From JAPSGB01 sp963775185 (GTDB lineage Bacteria > Myxococcota_A > Polyangia > Polyangiales > Polyangiaceae): a DNA stretch of 64,000 nt. Location of the stretch: the NCBI GenBank assembly GCA_963775185.1, contig CAVZIE010000033.1, positions 124,001 through 188,000 of the forward strand, read 5' to 3'. Positions 51,399 to 59,902 of this stretch are shown piece by piece. Position 1 is the first letter of the stretch; each line of letters opens with the position of its first letter. The position numbers and the translations under genes were made by a program. Under the pieces are notes generated by a model. The model worked only from the letters and a program-made list of their open reading frames with translations. It was not told the DNA's origin and did no database searches.

Positions 51399-52376
51399 CT
51401 ATTTCGGCGCCACCAGCGGCGCGCACGTCGAAACGCCGGCGCCGACGATCCGGAGCCCCGTGTTCGGGATGAACTTCACGAAGTTCCCGTCGGGCGTCAG
51501 CTTGTACACGTTGGTCGAGTTGTCGACGCTGTCGACCTCGTAGAACACGTAGAATGCGCCGCCCCAGAACGCGAACGCGTAGGCGTAGCCGCTGCCGAGC
51601 GTCGACGGCAGGCCGGACAGCGGGTAGCTCTTGAGCGATCCGCCGCTGTTCTTGTCGAGCTGGATGACCGCATTCTGATCAGGGAAGAAGCCCCATAGCT
51701 CGGCGTTCGAGTTGCCGGTGAACTCCGCGCCTCCGGGCAACGTGCCGACGCCGGTCACCTGCCCGCTCGCGAGATCCACCTTGCCCAATGCCGGATTGAG
51801 CGAGTTGCCGATGTAGAGCGAGTCGCTGTTGCCGCCCGGCACGTCGGTGGTGAAGCCCATGCCGAACTTCTTGAAGCCCGACGAGCCGCACTGGAACGGC
51901 GTCGGGCCCTGACACGCCGCGGTGGTGATGTCGACGCGGTACACGCCGGCGCAGTTGTAGCCGCCGAAGCCGTTGTCCGTGCCGTACAGCACGTAGGCCG
52001 AGCCGTCGCGTCCGATCGACATGGAGTTCGGCCCCGCGCCGGCGTTGCAGCCCATCGTCCCGACGGTCGTGAACGCCGCAGGCGACGCTATCGCCGGGTC
52101 GAACCTGTAGAGCACGTTGTTCGAGTCGATGACGTAGACGAACTCCGTCTCCGCCGCGCAGTTGGAGCTGCCGCCGCCCGAGCCGCCACCCGCGTCGAGC
52201 GCGCCGCCGCCGCCGCTGCCCACCGCGCCGAAACCGCCGCTTGCCGCCGAGCCGCCGGCGCCGGAGCCGCCGTTCCCACCGGCGCCTCCGGAGACGCCGG
52301 AACCGGAGCCGGTCGCGCTCGAACAGCCTGTAGCGAGGACGAACAGCGTGGCGAAGCACGCAGATCGCGATGACAT
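51399..52376 (-). CDS. Gly-rich lipoprotein with beta-propeller-like domain
   Basis: A 325-aa protein from ATG 52376 (MSSRSACFATLFVLATGCSSATG, lipobox Cys18). It has a ~60-residue Gly/Ser linker, then a beta-rich domain with repeated short blades (ETEFVYVIDSNNVLYRFDP, NSMSIGRDGSAYVLYGT, CAGVYRVDITTAACQ, SDSLYIGNSLNPALGKVDLASGQVTGVGTLPG, STNVYKLTPDGNFVKFI) that suggests a propeller. The function is unknown; it probably sits on the surface. Confidence 0.72.
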   Translation of the reverse strand: MSSRSACFATLFVLATGCSSATGSGSGVSGGAGGNGGSGAGGSAASGGFGAVGSGGGGALDAGGGSGGGSSNCAAETEFVYVIDSNNVLYRFDPAIASPAAFTTVGTMGCNAGAGPNSMSIGRDGSAYVLYGTDNGFGGYNCAGVYRVDITTAACQGPTPFQCGSSGFKKFGMGFTTDVPGGNSDSLYIGNSLNPALGKVDLASGQVTGVGTLPGGAEFTGNSNAELWGFFPDQNAVIQLDKNSGGSLKSYPLSGLPSTLGSGYAYAFAFWGGAFYVFYEVDSVDNSTNVYKLTPDGNFVKFIPNTGLRIVGAGVSTCAPLVAPK

Positions 52377-52447
52377 GACGCGCCGAGTGTACACCGCCGG
52401 TCGCGCTCGCGGGCCGCTTATGGCACTCTCGCACGAGAGGAGGCGAC

Positions 52448-52921
52448 ATGGCGCGATCGAAGAAGCGAAGAGCGTTCGTTCCGAGGGCCCTGCTGGGGAC
52501 GGCGTGCGCGGTCGCCGTGGTGCCGATGTGCGCCGTCGTCGGCTGCGGCGGCTCCGGCTCGGGCTTCGGTCAGCGCGACGGCGGCGGGGGCACGTCGGGC
52601 TACGTCGGCGTCGGCGCGGGCGGCTTCTCGGTCGCCGCCGCCGGCTTCACCGGCGTCGGCGTAGGCGGCTTCTCCGGCGTGACCGGCGTCGCGGCCGCCG
52701 GCTTCACCGGCGTCGCCGCCGGCGGCTTCTCGGGCATGCCCGGCGTCGCGGCCGCCGGCTTCACCGGAGTCGGCGCGGCGGGCTTCGTCGGCGTTGGCGC
52801 GGGCGGCTTCGCCGGCGCGATCAGCGTCGCCGCGGCGGGCTTCGGCGGCAGCATGAACGACGCTTCCACGGACGCCGCGCCGGACGCGGGCTCCGACGCT
52901 TCCGACAGCGGCACGGGATGA
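52448..52921 (+). CDS. Gly-Phe repeat lipoprotein
   Basis: A 157-aa protein. The signal MARSKKRRAFVPRALLGTACAVAVVPMCAVVGCGGS has a lipobox at GC near residue 33. Residues 50-135 are an unusual low-complexity array of Gly-Phe units (GAGGFSVAAAGFTGVGVGGFSG, VAAAGFTGV, GVGAAGFVGV) spaced 7-14 residues apart, with almost no charge, followed by an Asp/Ser/Ala tail. The array recalls FG-repeat or amyloid-forming sequences. The ATG of the ferritin-like gene overlaps its stop (ATGA), so the pair is co-translated. The protein might be a substrate or scaffold. Confidence 0.75.
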   Translation: MARSKKRRAFVPRALLGTACAVAVVPMCAVVGCGGSGSGFGQRDGGGGTSGYVGVGAGGFSVAAAGFTGVGVGGFSGVTGVAAAGFTGVAAGGFSGMPGVAAAGFTGVGAAGFVGVGAGGFAGAISVAAAGFGGSMNDASTDAAPDAGSDASDSGTG

Positions 52922-53760
52922 AGCCGGGCGCGGTCCGGATCCGTCGCGTGCTCACGGGCACGCCGCTTTCGCGCCATCACGAGCAGCTCCACAAGCGCCC
53001 GCGGCGCCTCCCGGTGATCGCGTGGGATCGCTTCGATCCCGCGCGCTATCCCGAGCCGGCCCGCGCGATCGCAACGGAGGCCATGACGGCGCTGGCCGTC
53101 GGCGAGTACGGCGCGGTCGACGCGTTCGCGCGCGTCGCGTCGGGTCTCGCGCGCAACGGCGCGCCTTTCGATCTGGTCGCCGCCGCCGCGCGCATCCCCG
53201 CCGACGAGATCCGTCACGCCGAGTACGCGCTGCGCCTGGCGTCGCTCTACTCCGGCAAGGACGCGGCGTTCGAGATGCAGCCCGGCGCGTTCGACATGCC
53301 GTGGGGCGGGACTACGAGCCTGGAAGCGCTCGACATCCTGATGCTGCAGCTGCCGACCATCAGCGAGACGCTGGCGGCGGCGCTCATCGACGCGTGCCGC
53401 GAGCGCGCGACGGATCCGGTAGCGCGCGGCGTGCTCGCCGCCATCACCAGCGACGAGGTGCACCACCTGCGCCTCGGCTGGTACTATTTCGCGTGGCGCG
53501 AGCCGCAATGGACGCGCGCCGAGCGCCAACGCGTCGCCGACGCCGCCGGCGAAACCGTGATGCAGATCGAGCGCCAGTTCTGGAACGGGCGCGACGCGCC
53601 CGCGGGCAGCAAGCGCGCCGCCGCGGCGCTCGGTGTCCTCGACTCGAGAGCGCAGCGCGCCGTGATCCGACGAGTGATGCAGGACGATCTGGTGCCGGGC
53701 CTCGACGCCCTCGGACTCGGCGCGTCCCACGCCTGGCGCGCACGCCCAGCACTCGGTTAG
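52918..53760 (+). CDS. Ferritin-like domain protein (putative di-iron oxidase)
   Basis: A 280-aa soluble protein; ATG 52918 overlaps the previous stop. The helical body has ExxH-type iron ligands, PADEIRHAEYALRLASLYS near residue 100 and SDEVHHLRLGWYYFAWRE near residue 180, spaced as in ferritin-like four-helix bundles. An additional Glu is in the helix MTALAVGEYGAVDAFARV. Such proteins bind two irons and may act as oxygenases, but it is not close to a named family. It is coupled to the Gly-Phe repeat lipoprotein and 26 bp from the AMMECR1 fusion gene. Confidence 0.75.
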   Translation: MKPGAVRIRRVLTGTPLSRHHEQLHKRPRRLPVIAWDRFDPARYPEPARAIATEAMTALAVGEYGAVDAFARVASGLARNGAPFDLVAAAARIPADEIRHAEYALRLASLYSGKDAAFEMQPGAFDMPWGGTTSLEALDILMLQLPTISETLAAALIDACRERATDPVARGVLAAITSDEVHHLRLGWYYFAWREPQWTRAERQRVADAAGETVMQIERQFWNGRDAPAGSKRAAAALGVLDSRAQRAVIRRVMQDDLVPGLDALGLGASHAWRARPALG

Positions 53761-53807
53761 CGACCGATAGCGCTTGGCCAGAGGCGATGCGGATTTCTGG
53801 AATGGCT

Positions 53808-53845
53808 GCCGGTCCGGCGCGAAATCCCGCATTTCCGTGGCCGGC
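53808..53845 (+). repeat. Dispersed palindromic repeat inside the AMMECR1 gene start
   Basis: GCCGGTCCGGCGCGAAATCC (53808-53827) matches the consensus with one change; a degraded reverse partner (ATTTCCGTGGCCGGC) ends at 53845. The element codes for AGPARNPAFPWPA directly after the ATG. Confidence 0.65.
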
Positions 53846-54211
53846 GCTCTCGCGTCCGCTCGCCGGCGCGGAGCGAACGGCGCTCGCCCGCGCGCTCGGC
53901 GAGCTGCTCGCATGGCAGCGCACGCTCTCGCGCTGGTCGCGCGCTGCGTCGCGCGCCGGACGCGACGCCGTTCGTCAGCCTGTACGCGCACGGCCGGCTG
54001 CGCGGCTGCTTCGGATCGACCGAGGGCGGTCCGGGCGAGCGCCTGGCGCGCGCGTTCCTGCGCGCGGTGGAGGATCCGCGCTTCGGCGGCGTGCCCGCGA
54101 CCGCGCGCGCCGCGCTGGTCGCGGAAGTGGCGTACCCGATCCGCCCGGCGCGCGTGAAGCTCGCCGAGCTCGAGCGCCGTTTCCAGATCGGGACGCACGG
54201 GCTCGCCGTGG

Positions 54212-54228
54212 CCGCGCCGGACCGGCAT
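54212..54228 (-). repeat. Possible palindromic repeat core within coding sequence
   Basis: CCGCGCCGGACCGGCAT is a 17-base exact match to the reverse consensus and lies in the AMMECR1 domain (AAPDRH). The protein segment looks family-conserved, so chance or codon bias is possible. Confidence 0.3.
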
Positions 54229-55193
54229 CCCACGATCCTGCTGCCGCGCGTGGCCGGCGACGAACGCGCGGATCTACCGGCGCTGCTCGACGCGCTCGCG
54301 CGCAAGGCGGGGCTCGAGCGCCCCGCGCTCGCGCGCGCGCCGCTCTTCCTGTTCGAGGTCGAGAACGTCACGGTGCGGCAGGGCCGGCCGCCCGCGGCCG
54401 GTCGCCGCCGACGCGTGCGACGCGGCCGCGCGCTGGCTCGCCGCGCGCGTCGACGGCGACGGCCGCGTGGCCTTCGCCGTCGACGCCCGCTCATGCAGCG
54501 TCTTCCCGTCCGGCGTGTTCCATCACGGTCGCGCGGCCACGGTGATCCAGGCGCTCGCCGCCCACGGCGGCTATCCGCGGCACGTCGCGCGTGCGCGGCG
54601 CTGGCTCGCGTCGGACGCGCGCGACGCGATCGCGGGCCGCGCCGTCGCGGGCTGGCCGGCGACGCCTGCCGCCATCGCCGGCACGCTGGCGCTGGCGGTT
54701 CGCGCCGGCGTCGATCTCGACGCCGAGCTCGCCGACGCCGCATCCGAACCCGAAGTCGCTGCGGACGCCTGGCACGCGGCGCAGGTCGTCGCGGTGCTCG
54801 GCGCGCGGGCGCCGGAGCGGCTGTGGCGCGCGTGCGTGTTGGACCTCGACCGGCGACCGTGGGCGCCGTGGACCGCGCTCGCCGCGCGCGCACGCGGCGA
54901 CGCGAGCAGCGCGCGGCGCGCCGACGCGGTGCTCGCCGCTTCGATCCGGCGCGGCGCCCCGCACGCCGGCGCGACCGACGTCACGCGCGTCCCCGAGGTC
55001 GCGCTCACCGCCGTCGTCGTCGAGGCGCTCGCCGGGGCGCGCGCGCGCGGGGCGCGCGCCGCGTCCCAGCGCGCCGCGGAATTCCTGCGACGCGTGCAAG
55101 TCCGCGCGGATCGAGCGCCACCGGCGCTCGATCCCGCGCTCGCGGACGGCGCGTTCCCGACCTCGCTCGTGATCGACGTGCTGCGCGCCGACG

Positions 55194-55932
55194 TCACCGC
55201 CCACGCGCTTCTGGCGCTACTGGCGACGCGCTGACGAACGCCGCCGCCGCGCCGAGGTGCACCGGCGCCGGCGCGCGCGCCACCAGCCACGCGCGCATCC
55301 CGCGGTGCAGCGCCTCGCGCTCCGCGCGGGCGAGATCCGGATGCCACACGTCCACGATCAAGACGACGCGCGGGTGCTCGCCGCGGTTCCACGCCTCGTG
55401 CTCGAATGCATCGTCGAAGAGCAAGCAGCGCCCCGCGCGCCAGGCGCGCGTGGTGCGCCCGACGCGCAGCGCCGCGCCCCCGGAGACGACGAGCGGCAGG
55501 TGACAGCGCACGCGCAGGTTCGTGGGCCCGTAGTGGGGGGTGACGTGCGTGCCCGGCTCGAGCACCGAGAAATACGACGAACCCCGGCTCGCCCGCGCCC
55601 TCGATCGCGTTGACCAGCTGCATCGTCACCGGACAGCGCGCGGCGTTGCGCGCGTCGCGCACGCCGTGCTCGACCAGCGTGAAGCGCCGCCACGTGCCCG
55701 TGTCCACCAGCTGCTGCTCGGGGTGCAGCGCGCCCCGTCCGAGCGCGGCGAGCTCGTCGCGGATCGCCGGGATCGCGCGCTCGAGCGCGCGCGTCCAGGG
55801 AAACGCCCGCGCCGCGTGCCAGGGCCGCGCCGCGAGGCCCTCCAGCCGGAAGCGCGGCCGCGACAGTCCTCGCCCGCGCCGCTCCACCGGTCGGCCCAGG
55901 CGGGCCAGAAACGCTTCCACGCGCTCGCTCAT
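55194..55932 (-). pseudogene. Aspartyl/asparaginyl beta-hydroxylase-like 2-oxoglutarate dioxygenase, single frameshift
   Basis: The first frame gives MSERVEAFLARLGRPV, ARPWHAARAFPWTRALERAIPAIRDEL and WRRFTLVEHGVRDARNAARCPVTMQLVNAIEGAGEPG, then drifts. The next frame continues YFSVLEPGTHVTPHYGPTNLRVRCHLPLVV, WRAGRCLLFDDAFEHEAWNRGEHPRVVLIVDVWHPDL. The second part holds the iron ligands His (THVTPHYG) and His (FEHEAWN) of this family. Removing one base from the four-base C run at 55582-55585 (G run on the coding strand) joins them into about 245 aa. The enzyme would hydroxylate Asp/Asn or a lipid moiety using 2-oxoglutarate. It is convergent with the AMMECR1 gene, with a 41-bp overlap. Confidence 0.8.
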
Positions 55933-55962
55933 CGCGCACCCATGCCATACCATCGGGCCCCG

Positions 55963-56787
55963 ATGCCGCGAACCCCACTGCCGGATCTGTCCGGAAAAAC
56001 CTACGTCGTCACCGGCGCGAACACCGGTATCGGGCTCGAGACCACGCGCTCCCTCGCCGCGGCTCGCGCCCACGTCGTCGTGGCCTGCCGCTCGCCGGAG
56101 CGCATGCCGCCGATCGACAACGTGGACGTCGTCGCGCTCGATCTGGGCTCGCTCGCGTCGGTGCGGGAGGGCGCCCAGCGCATCCTCGAGCGCGCCGAGC
56201 GCATCGACGCGCTGATCAACAACGCCGGCGTCGCCGGGCAGCGCGGCATCACCGCCGACGGCTTCGAGCTCGAGTTCGGCGTCAACCACCTGGGTCACTT
56301 CCTGCTGACCGAGCTGCTGCTCGAGCGGCTCAAGGCCTCGGCGCCGGCACGCATCGTGATCGTGTCGAGCAAGTCGCACTACCAGGCCAAGGGCATCGAC
56401 TTCGACGCCCTGCGCCAGAGCACGCCCAGCCTCACCGGCCTGCCCGAGTACGCCGTGTCGAAGCTCGCCAACGTGCTCCACGGCCGCGAGCTCGCGAAGC
56501 GCCTCGACGGCAGCGGCGTCACGACGTACTCGCTCCACCCCGGCGTCGTCGCCTCCGACGCGTGGCGACGCATGCCGCAGCCGCTCCGCGGCTTGATCAA
56601 GCTCTTCATGATCTCCACCGAAGAGGGCGCGGCGACGTCGCTCTACTGCGCGACGTCGCCCGACGTCGCCGACGAGAGCGGCCGCTTCTACGACAACTGC
56701 GCGCCGCGCATGCCCAGCCCCGCCGCCCGCGACGACGCGCTGATGGCGGAGCTCGCCGATCGCAGCCTGGAGTGGACCCGGTCATGA
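55963..56787 (+). CDS. Short-chain dehydrogenase/reductase (retinol dehydrogenase-like)
   Basis: A 274-aa NAD(P)-dependent SDR. Motifs are TYVVTGANTGIGLETTRSLA (cofactor loop TGxxxGIG), DALINNAGVAG, ELEFGVNHLGHFLLTELLL, VIVSSKSHY (catalytic Ser) and the catalytic YAVSK near residue 165. HPGVVASD is the usual post-catalytic segment. It resembles the retinol-dehydrogenase/WW-oxidoreductase branch. ATG 55963 is chosen; ATG 55942 would add seven residues. The stop overlaps the GH31 start in an ATGA, so the two are coupled. It is divergent from the beta-hydroxylase gene. Confidence 0.9.
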   Translation: MPRTPLPDLSGKTYVVTGANTGIGLETTRSLAAARAHVVVACRSPERMPPIDNVDVVALDLGSLASVREGAQRILERAERIDALINNAGVAGQRGITADGFELEFGVNHLGHFLLTELLLERLKASAPARIVIVSSKSHYQAKGIDFDALRQSTPSLTGLPEYAVSKLANVLHGRELAKRLDGSGVTTYSLHPGVVASDAWRRMPQPLRGLIKLFMISTEEGAATSLYCATSPDVADESGRFYDNCAPRMPSPAARDDALMAELADRSLEWTRS

Positions 56788-58592
56788 GGGCCTGCCGGTC
56801 CGGCGCGGTATCCCTGGGTCTGCTGTCGCTCGCGCTCGCGGGCTGCGGCTCCAGTGACAACACTCCGGCGACGCCGCCGGATCCGTGTCATCTGCCGGTC
56901 GTCGACATCCCGGTGCCGGCGATCCACACGCCGCGCTGGGCGTTCGAGCCGTGGATCAGCAAGGACATCTCGGACACCGACGACACCTACGCCTTCGTCG
57001 ACGGCTTCCAGAGCCGGAACATCCCGGTCGGCGTGGTCGTGCTCGATAGCCCGTGGGAGACGAACTACAACACCTTCGTCCCGAACCCGACGCGCTACCA
57101 CGATTTTTCCAAGCTGGTGACGGACATGCACGATCGAAGCGTGCGCGTCGTCTTGTGGATCACGCAGATGGTGAACTACAGCAGCATCGACTACGAGACC
57201 GGCGGGGATACCTACCAGAGCCCGTCGCCCAACTGGGACGAGGCCGAGCAGTGCGGCTTCCTGGTGGACGACGCGCGCACCTACCAGTGGTGGAAAGGCC
57301 AGGGCGCCGGCCTCGACTTCGAGAACCCGGAGGCGGTCGCCTGGTGGCACAAGCAGCAGGACCCGCTGTTCAAGCAAGGCGTCGACGGCTTCAAGTGCGA
57401 CTTCGGCGACGAGTACATCCCGACCGACCCGATCTCGACCGCCGCCGGTGCCGTGCCGCACCAGCAATACTCGGAAGACTACTACAAGGACTTCTTCGCC
57501 TACGGCGTCCACGCGCGCGGGCCCGATGACTTCGTCACCATGGTGCGCCCGTGGGACGAGAGCTACGGCTTCAAGGGCCGCTTCTTCGCCAGCAAGGAGC
57601 ACGCGCCGGTCGGTTGGGTGGGCGACAACCGTCGTGACTTCATCGGGCTCGAGGACGCGCTCGACGAGATCTTCATCTCGGCGAACGCGGGCTACGCCGT
57701 CGTCGGCTCCGACATCGGCGGCTACCTGGACCGCGACGACAAGAACCTGACCGAGCTGGTCCCGTTCGACCAGGAGGTACTCGCGCGTTGGACCGCCATC
57801 GGCGCGCTGACCCCGTTCATGGAGCTCCACGGGCGCGCGAACCTCACGCCCTGGACGGTGCCGGATCGTCCCGACGAGACCGTGACGCTGTACCGCTACT
57901 GGGCAACGCTGCATCACGAACTCGTCCCGTTCTTCTACAGCCTCGCCGAGGAGACGTACGCCGGCGGCGCGACGATCCTGCACCCGCTGGGCGACCCGAC
58001 GAGCTGGGCCGGCGACTATCGCTTCGTCGTCGGCAACGCACTGCTGGTCGCGCCGGTGCTCGACAAGAGCGGCGCGCGCGACGTCCCACTCCCAGCGGGC
58101 GACGACTGGTACGACTGGTGGAAGCCGGACGCCGACGCCGTCGCCGGCGGGCAGACGCTGACGGCCGTCGACACCACGGACCGCACGCGGATTCCGCTGT
58201 TCGTGCGCAAGGGCGCGATCATTGTCGCGAGCGTCTCGAGCGACCTGACCGGCCTCGGCACGACGGCGAGCGCCGGGGCGCTCACGATTCTGGTCTACCC
58301 GGCCACGTCGAAGAACACGTTCGTGATCCACGACGACGACGGCAAGACCACGACGGTCGAGAGCGAGGGCGCGACCATCACGCTCTCGCGCGCCACCACG
58401 CCGGTTGTGCTGCGCGTACACGCCGACAATTCCGCTACCGGCGTCAGCGTCGACGGCGCGAGCATCACCCAGGCGCCGGACCGCGGCGCGTTCGACGGCG
58501 CCGACAGCGGCTGGCTCGCCGACGCCGCGGCGCGCTCGATCTGGATCAAGCTGCCGGCCTCCGCGTCGTTGCGCACGATTGCCGTGCAGTAG
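56784..58592 (+). CDS. Glycoside hydrolase family 31 lipoprotein (alpha-glucosidase-like)
   Basis: A 602-aa protein from ATG 56784, overlapping the SDR stop. The lipoprotein signal is MRACRSGAVSLGLLSLALAGCGSS (Cys21), and part of it is encoded by a palindromic repeat. The GH31 barrel is clear: RWAFEPWISKDI, VGVVVLDSPWETNYNTFV, FSKLVTDMHDRSVRVVLWI, the nucleophile region DGFKCDFGDEYIP (~residue 201), MVRPWDESYGF, and WVGDNRRDF with the acid/base Asp (~279), plus GSDIGGYLDRDDKN. The C-terminal beta domain follows. It should cleave an alpha-glucoside or xyloside outside the cell. Confidence 0.9.
   Translation: MRACRSGAVSLGLLSLALAGCGSSDNTPATPPDPCHLPVVDIPVPAIHTPRWAFEPWISKDISDTDDTYAFVDGFQSRNIPVGVVVLDSPWETNYNTFVPNPTRYHDFSKLVTDMHDRSVRVVLWITQMVNYSSIDYETGGDTYQSPSPNWDEAEQCGFLVDDARTYQWWKGQGAGLDFENPEAVAWWHKQQDPLFKQGVDGFKCDFGDEYIPTDPISTAAGAVPHQQYSEDYYKDFFAYGVHARGPDDFVTMVRPWDESYGFKGRFFASKEHAPVGWVGDNRRDFIGLEDALDEIFISANAGYAVVGSDIGGYLDRDDKNLTELVPFDQEVLARWTAIGALTPFMELHGRANLTPWTVPDRPDETVTLYRYWATLHHELVPFFYSLAEETYAGGATILHPLGDPTSWAGDYRFVVGNALLVAPVLDKSGARDVPLPAGDDWYDWWKPDADAVAGGQTLTAVDTTDRTRIPLFVRKGAIIVASVSSDLTGLGTTASAGALTILVYPATSKNTFVIHDDDGKTTTVESEGATITLSRATTPVVLRVHADNSATGVSVDGASITQAPDRGAFDGADSGWLADAAARSIWIKLPASASLRTIAVQ
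56794..56813 (+). repeat. Dispersed palindromic repeat in the GH31 signal-peptide coding region
   Basis: GCCGGTCCGGCGCGGTATCC matches the consensus with one change (GGTAT for GGAAT). It lies seven bases after the start ATG and is translated as part of the signal peptide (CRSGAVSLG). Confidence 0.65.
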
Positions 58593-58611
58593 CCGCGTGT
58601 TACCCTGGGGC

Positions 58612-59319
58612 ATGCGAAGCTGGGAATTCGCCGTCGCCACGGCGACGGTGCTGCTCGGGTGCGGCGGCTCGACCGGCGGCGCCGCGCCGGCCGACGGCGG
58701 CGCGGGCGCCTCGGGGAGCGCGGGCAGCGGCGGGTCCGGCGCGACCGGCGGAACAAGCGGCACGAGCGGAAGCGCCGGCACAGGCGGCGCGCCCACCGAG
58801 CCCGGGTGCGCGAGCGACGCGGACTGCACGCTGATCGACGACTGCTGCTCCTGCCTCGCGATCGCGCCCGGCGAGGCCGCGCCACCTTGCGGCGGCGGCG
58901 AATGCTTCGCGACCGCGTGCTCGGCGCTCGGCGCGGGCAACGTGACGGCGCAGTGCGTGGCCGGGCGCTGCGTGGTGTCAGCGAGCTGCAACAAGAACCA
59001 CGTCACGTGCAAGTCGATGCCATCCCCCTGCCCCGCCGGACGGCTGCACGCAGTCTTCAACAACTGCTGGGGCGGCTGCCTGGCCGCCACCGAGTGCGCG
59101 GACGTATCCGGCTGCTCCGACTGCGACTCGAGCAAGCAGACGTGCGTCGCGAACGAGGATCTCGGCGGCGCCTCGTACCACTGCGCAGCGCTCGCGCCGG
59201 ACTGCGGCACGGATCGCACCTGCGCGTGCTTCGGCCCGACGGTGTGCGTCGGGGGCTACAGCGCTTGCAACGACAAGGTGAACGACGGCGCACTGCACTG
59301 CAACTGCCCGGACTGCTGA
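58612..59319 (+). CDS. Cys-rich surface lipoprotein with Gly/Ser linker
   Basis: A 235-aa protein from ATG 58612 (MRSWEFAVATATVLLGCGGSTGG, Cys17). A 45-residue Gly/Ser/Ala/Thr linker (GSAGSGGSGATGGTSG type) precedes a domain with more than 20 Cys (CASDADCTLIDDCCSCLAI, CNKNHVTCKSMPSPC, CSDCDSSKQTCV, CNDKVN, CNCPDC). No enzyme motif is seen. It is a typical disulfide-rich outer-membrane lipoprotein of this phylum. Confidence 0.75.
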   Translation: MRSWEFAVATATVLLGCGGSTGGAAPADGGAGASGSAGSGGSGATGGTSGTSGSAGTGGAPTEPGCASDADCTLIDDCCSCLAIAPGEAAPPCGGGECFATACSALGAGNVTAQCVAGRCVVSASCNKNHVTCKSMPSPCPAGRLHAVFNNCWGGCLAATECADVSGCSDCDSSKQTCVANEDLGGASYHCAALAPDCGTDRTCACFGPTVCVGGYSACNDKVNDGALHCNCPDC

Positions 59320-59323
59320 ACGC

Positions 59324-59902
59324 TCAGCCGTCCCCCGGCGCGAGCGCACCCGGTCGCGCCACGAACCGGCACAGCCCTTGTCCGAGCGCACACACCGACG
59401 CGACGATCCCGAGCGCCGCGATCGCGAACCCCGCGTAGCTACCGCCGAGGAAGCTCCAGCCGACCGGCACGCGGAACGCGGCGTTGACATTCGGAGCGGC
59501 CGGCAGGAACACGCGAGACGCCAGCACCGCGGCAGCGAGCACGCCGAGCGCCGCCAGCCAGCCGCGCGGCGCGTAGCCGGAACGCCGCACCGCGTACAAC
59601 GCCGCGAGGCTGCCGCCGACGTGCACGGCCCAGGACGTCGGCAGGATATGCGAGCCCGCGAGCGCCGCATCCGCGAGCCACACCGCCGTGCCCGGCACGA
59701 GCCACGTCAGCGCCACCGCCGAGAGCACGCGCGAACGCGTGAGCACCGCGGGCCCGACCAACAGCGCCGCCACATTGCACAGCCAGAACGCGTCGTACCA
59801 GTGCCCGGCTTCGACGTGCGCCAGATCGTGCAACGCGATCGCCGCGATCGCGAAGCCACCGATCAAGGCATCCAACAGCCGCCCGCGGCGCGCGTCGTTC
59901 AC
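59324..59902 (-). CDS. Membrane protein with about six helices, unknown function
   Basis: A 192-aa protein from GTG 59902 (overlapping the upstream stop in a GTGA). Hydrophobic helices include LLDALIGGFAIAAIALHDLAHV, AFWLCNVAALLVGPAVL, SAVALTWLVPGTAVWLADAALA, AVHVGGSLAALYAV, WLAALGVLAAAVLASRVFLP and YAGFAIAALGIVASVCAL. HDLAHVEAGHWYDAFWLCN has conserved-looking His and Trp residues near the membrane. The family is not recognised. It is coupled to the zinc-ribbon gene. Confidence 0.6.
   Translation of the reverse strand: MNDARRGRLLDALIGGFAIAAIALHDLAHVEAGHWYDAFWLCNVAALLVGPAVLTRSRVLSAVALTWLVPGTAVWLADAALAGSHILPTSWAVHVGGSLAALYAVRRSGYAPRGWLAALGVLAAAVLASRVFLPAAPNVNAAFRVPVGWSFLGGSYAGFAIAALGIVASVCALGQGLCRFVARPGALAPGDG

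Larger units (their letters stand above)
53787..55234 (+). pseudogene. AMMECR1-domain + alpha/alpha-toroid fusion protein, two frameshifts
   Basis: The first part is an AMMECR1 domain: PFVSLYAHGRLRGCFGS (the LRGCxG signature), EDPRFGGVPA, VEVAYPI-like VAEVAYPIRPARVKLAELE, and GTHGLAVAAPDRHPTILLPRVA. The second part (RWLAARVDGDGRVAFAVDARSC..., ATVIQALAAHGGYPRHVARARRWL, and GAFPTSLVIDVLRADVTAHALLALLA) repeats helices with Gly turns as in prenyltransferase/terpene-cyclase toroids. One extra base near 53940 and one near 54390 must be removed to read through. Start is ATG 53787 or 53802. The N-terminal residues derive from a palindromic repeat. The function is unknown. Confidence 0.72.
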
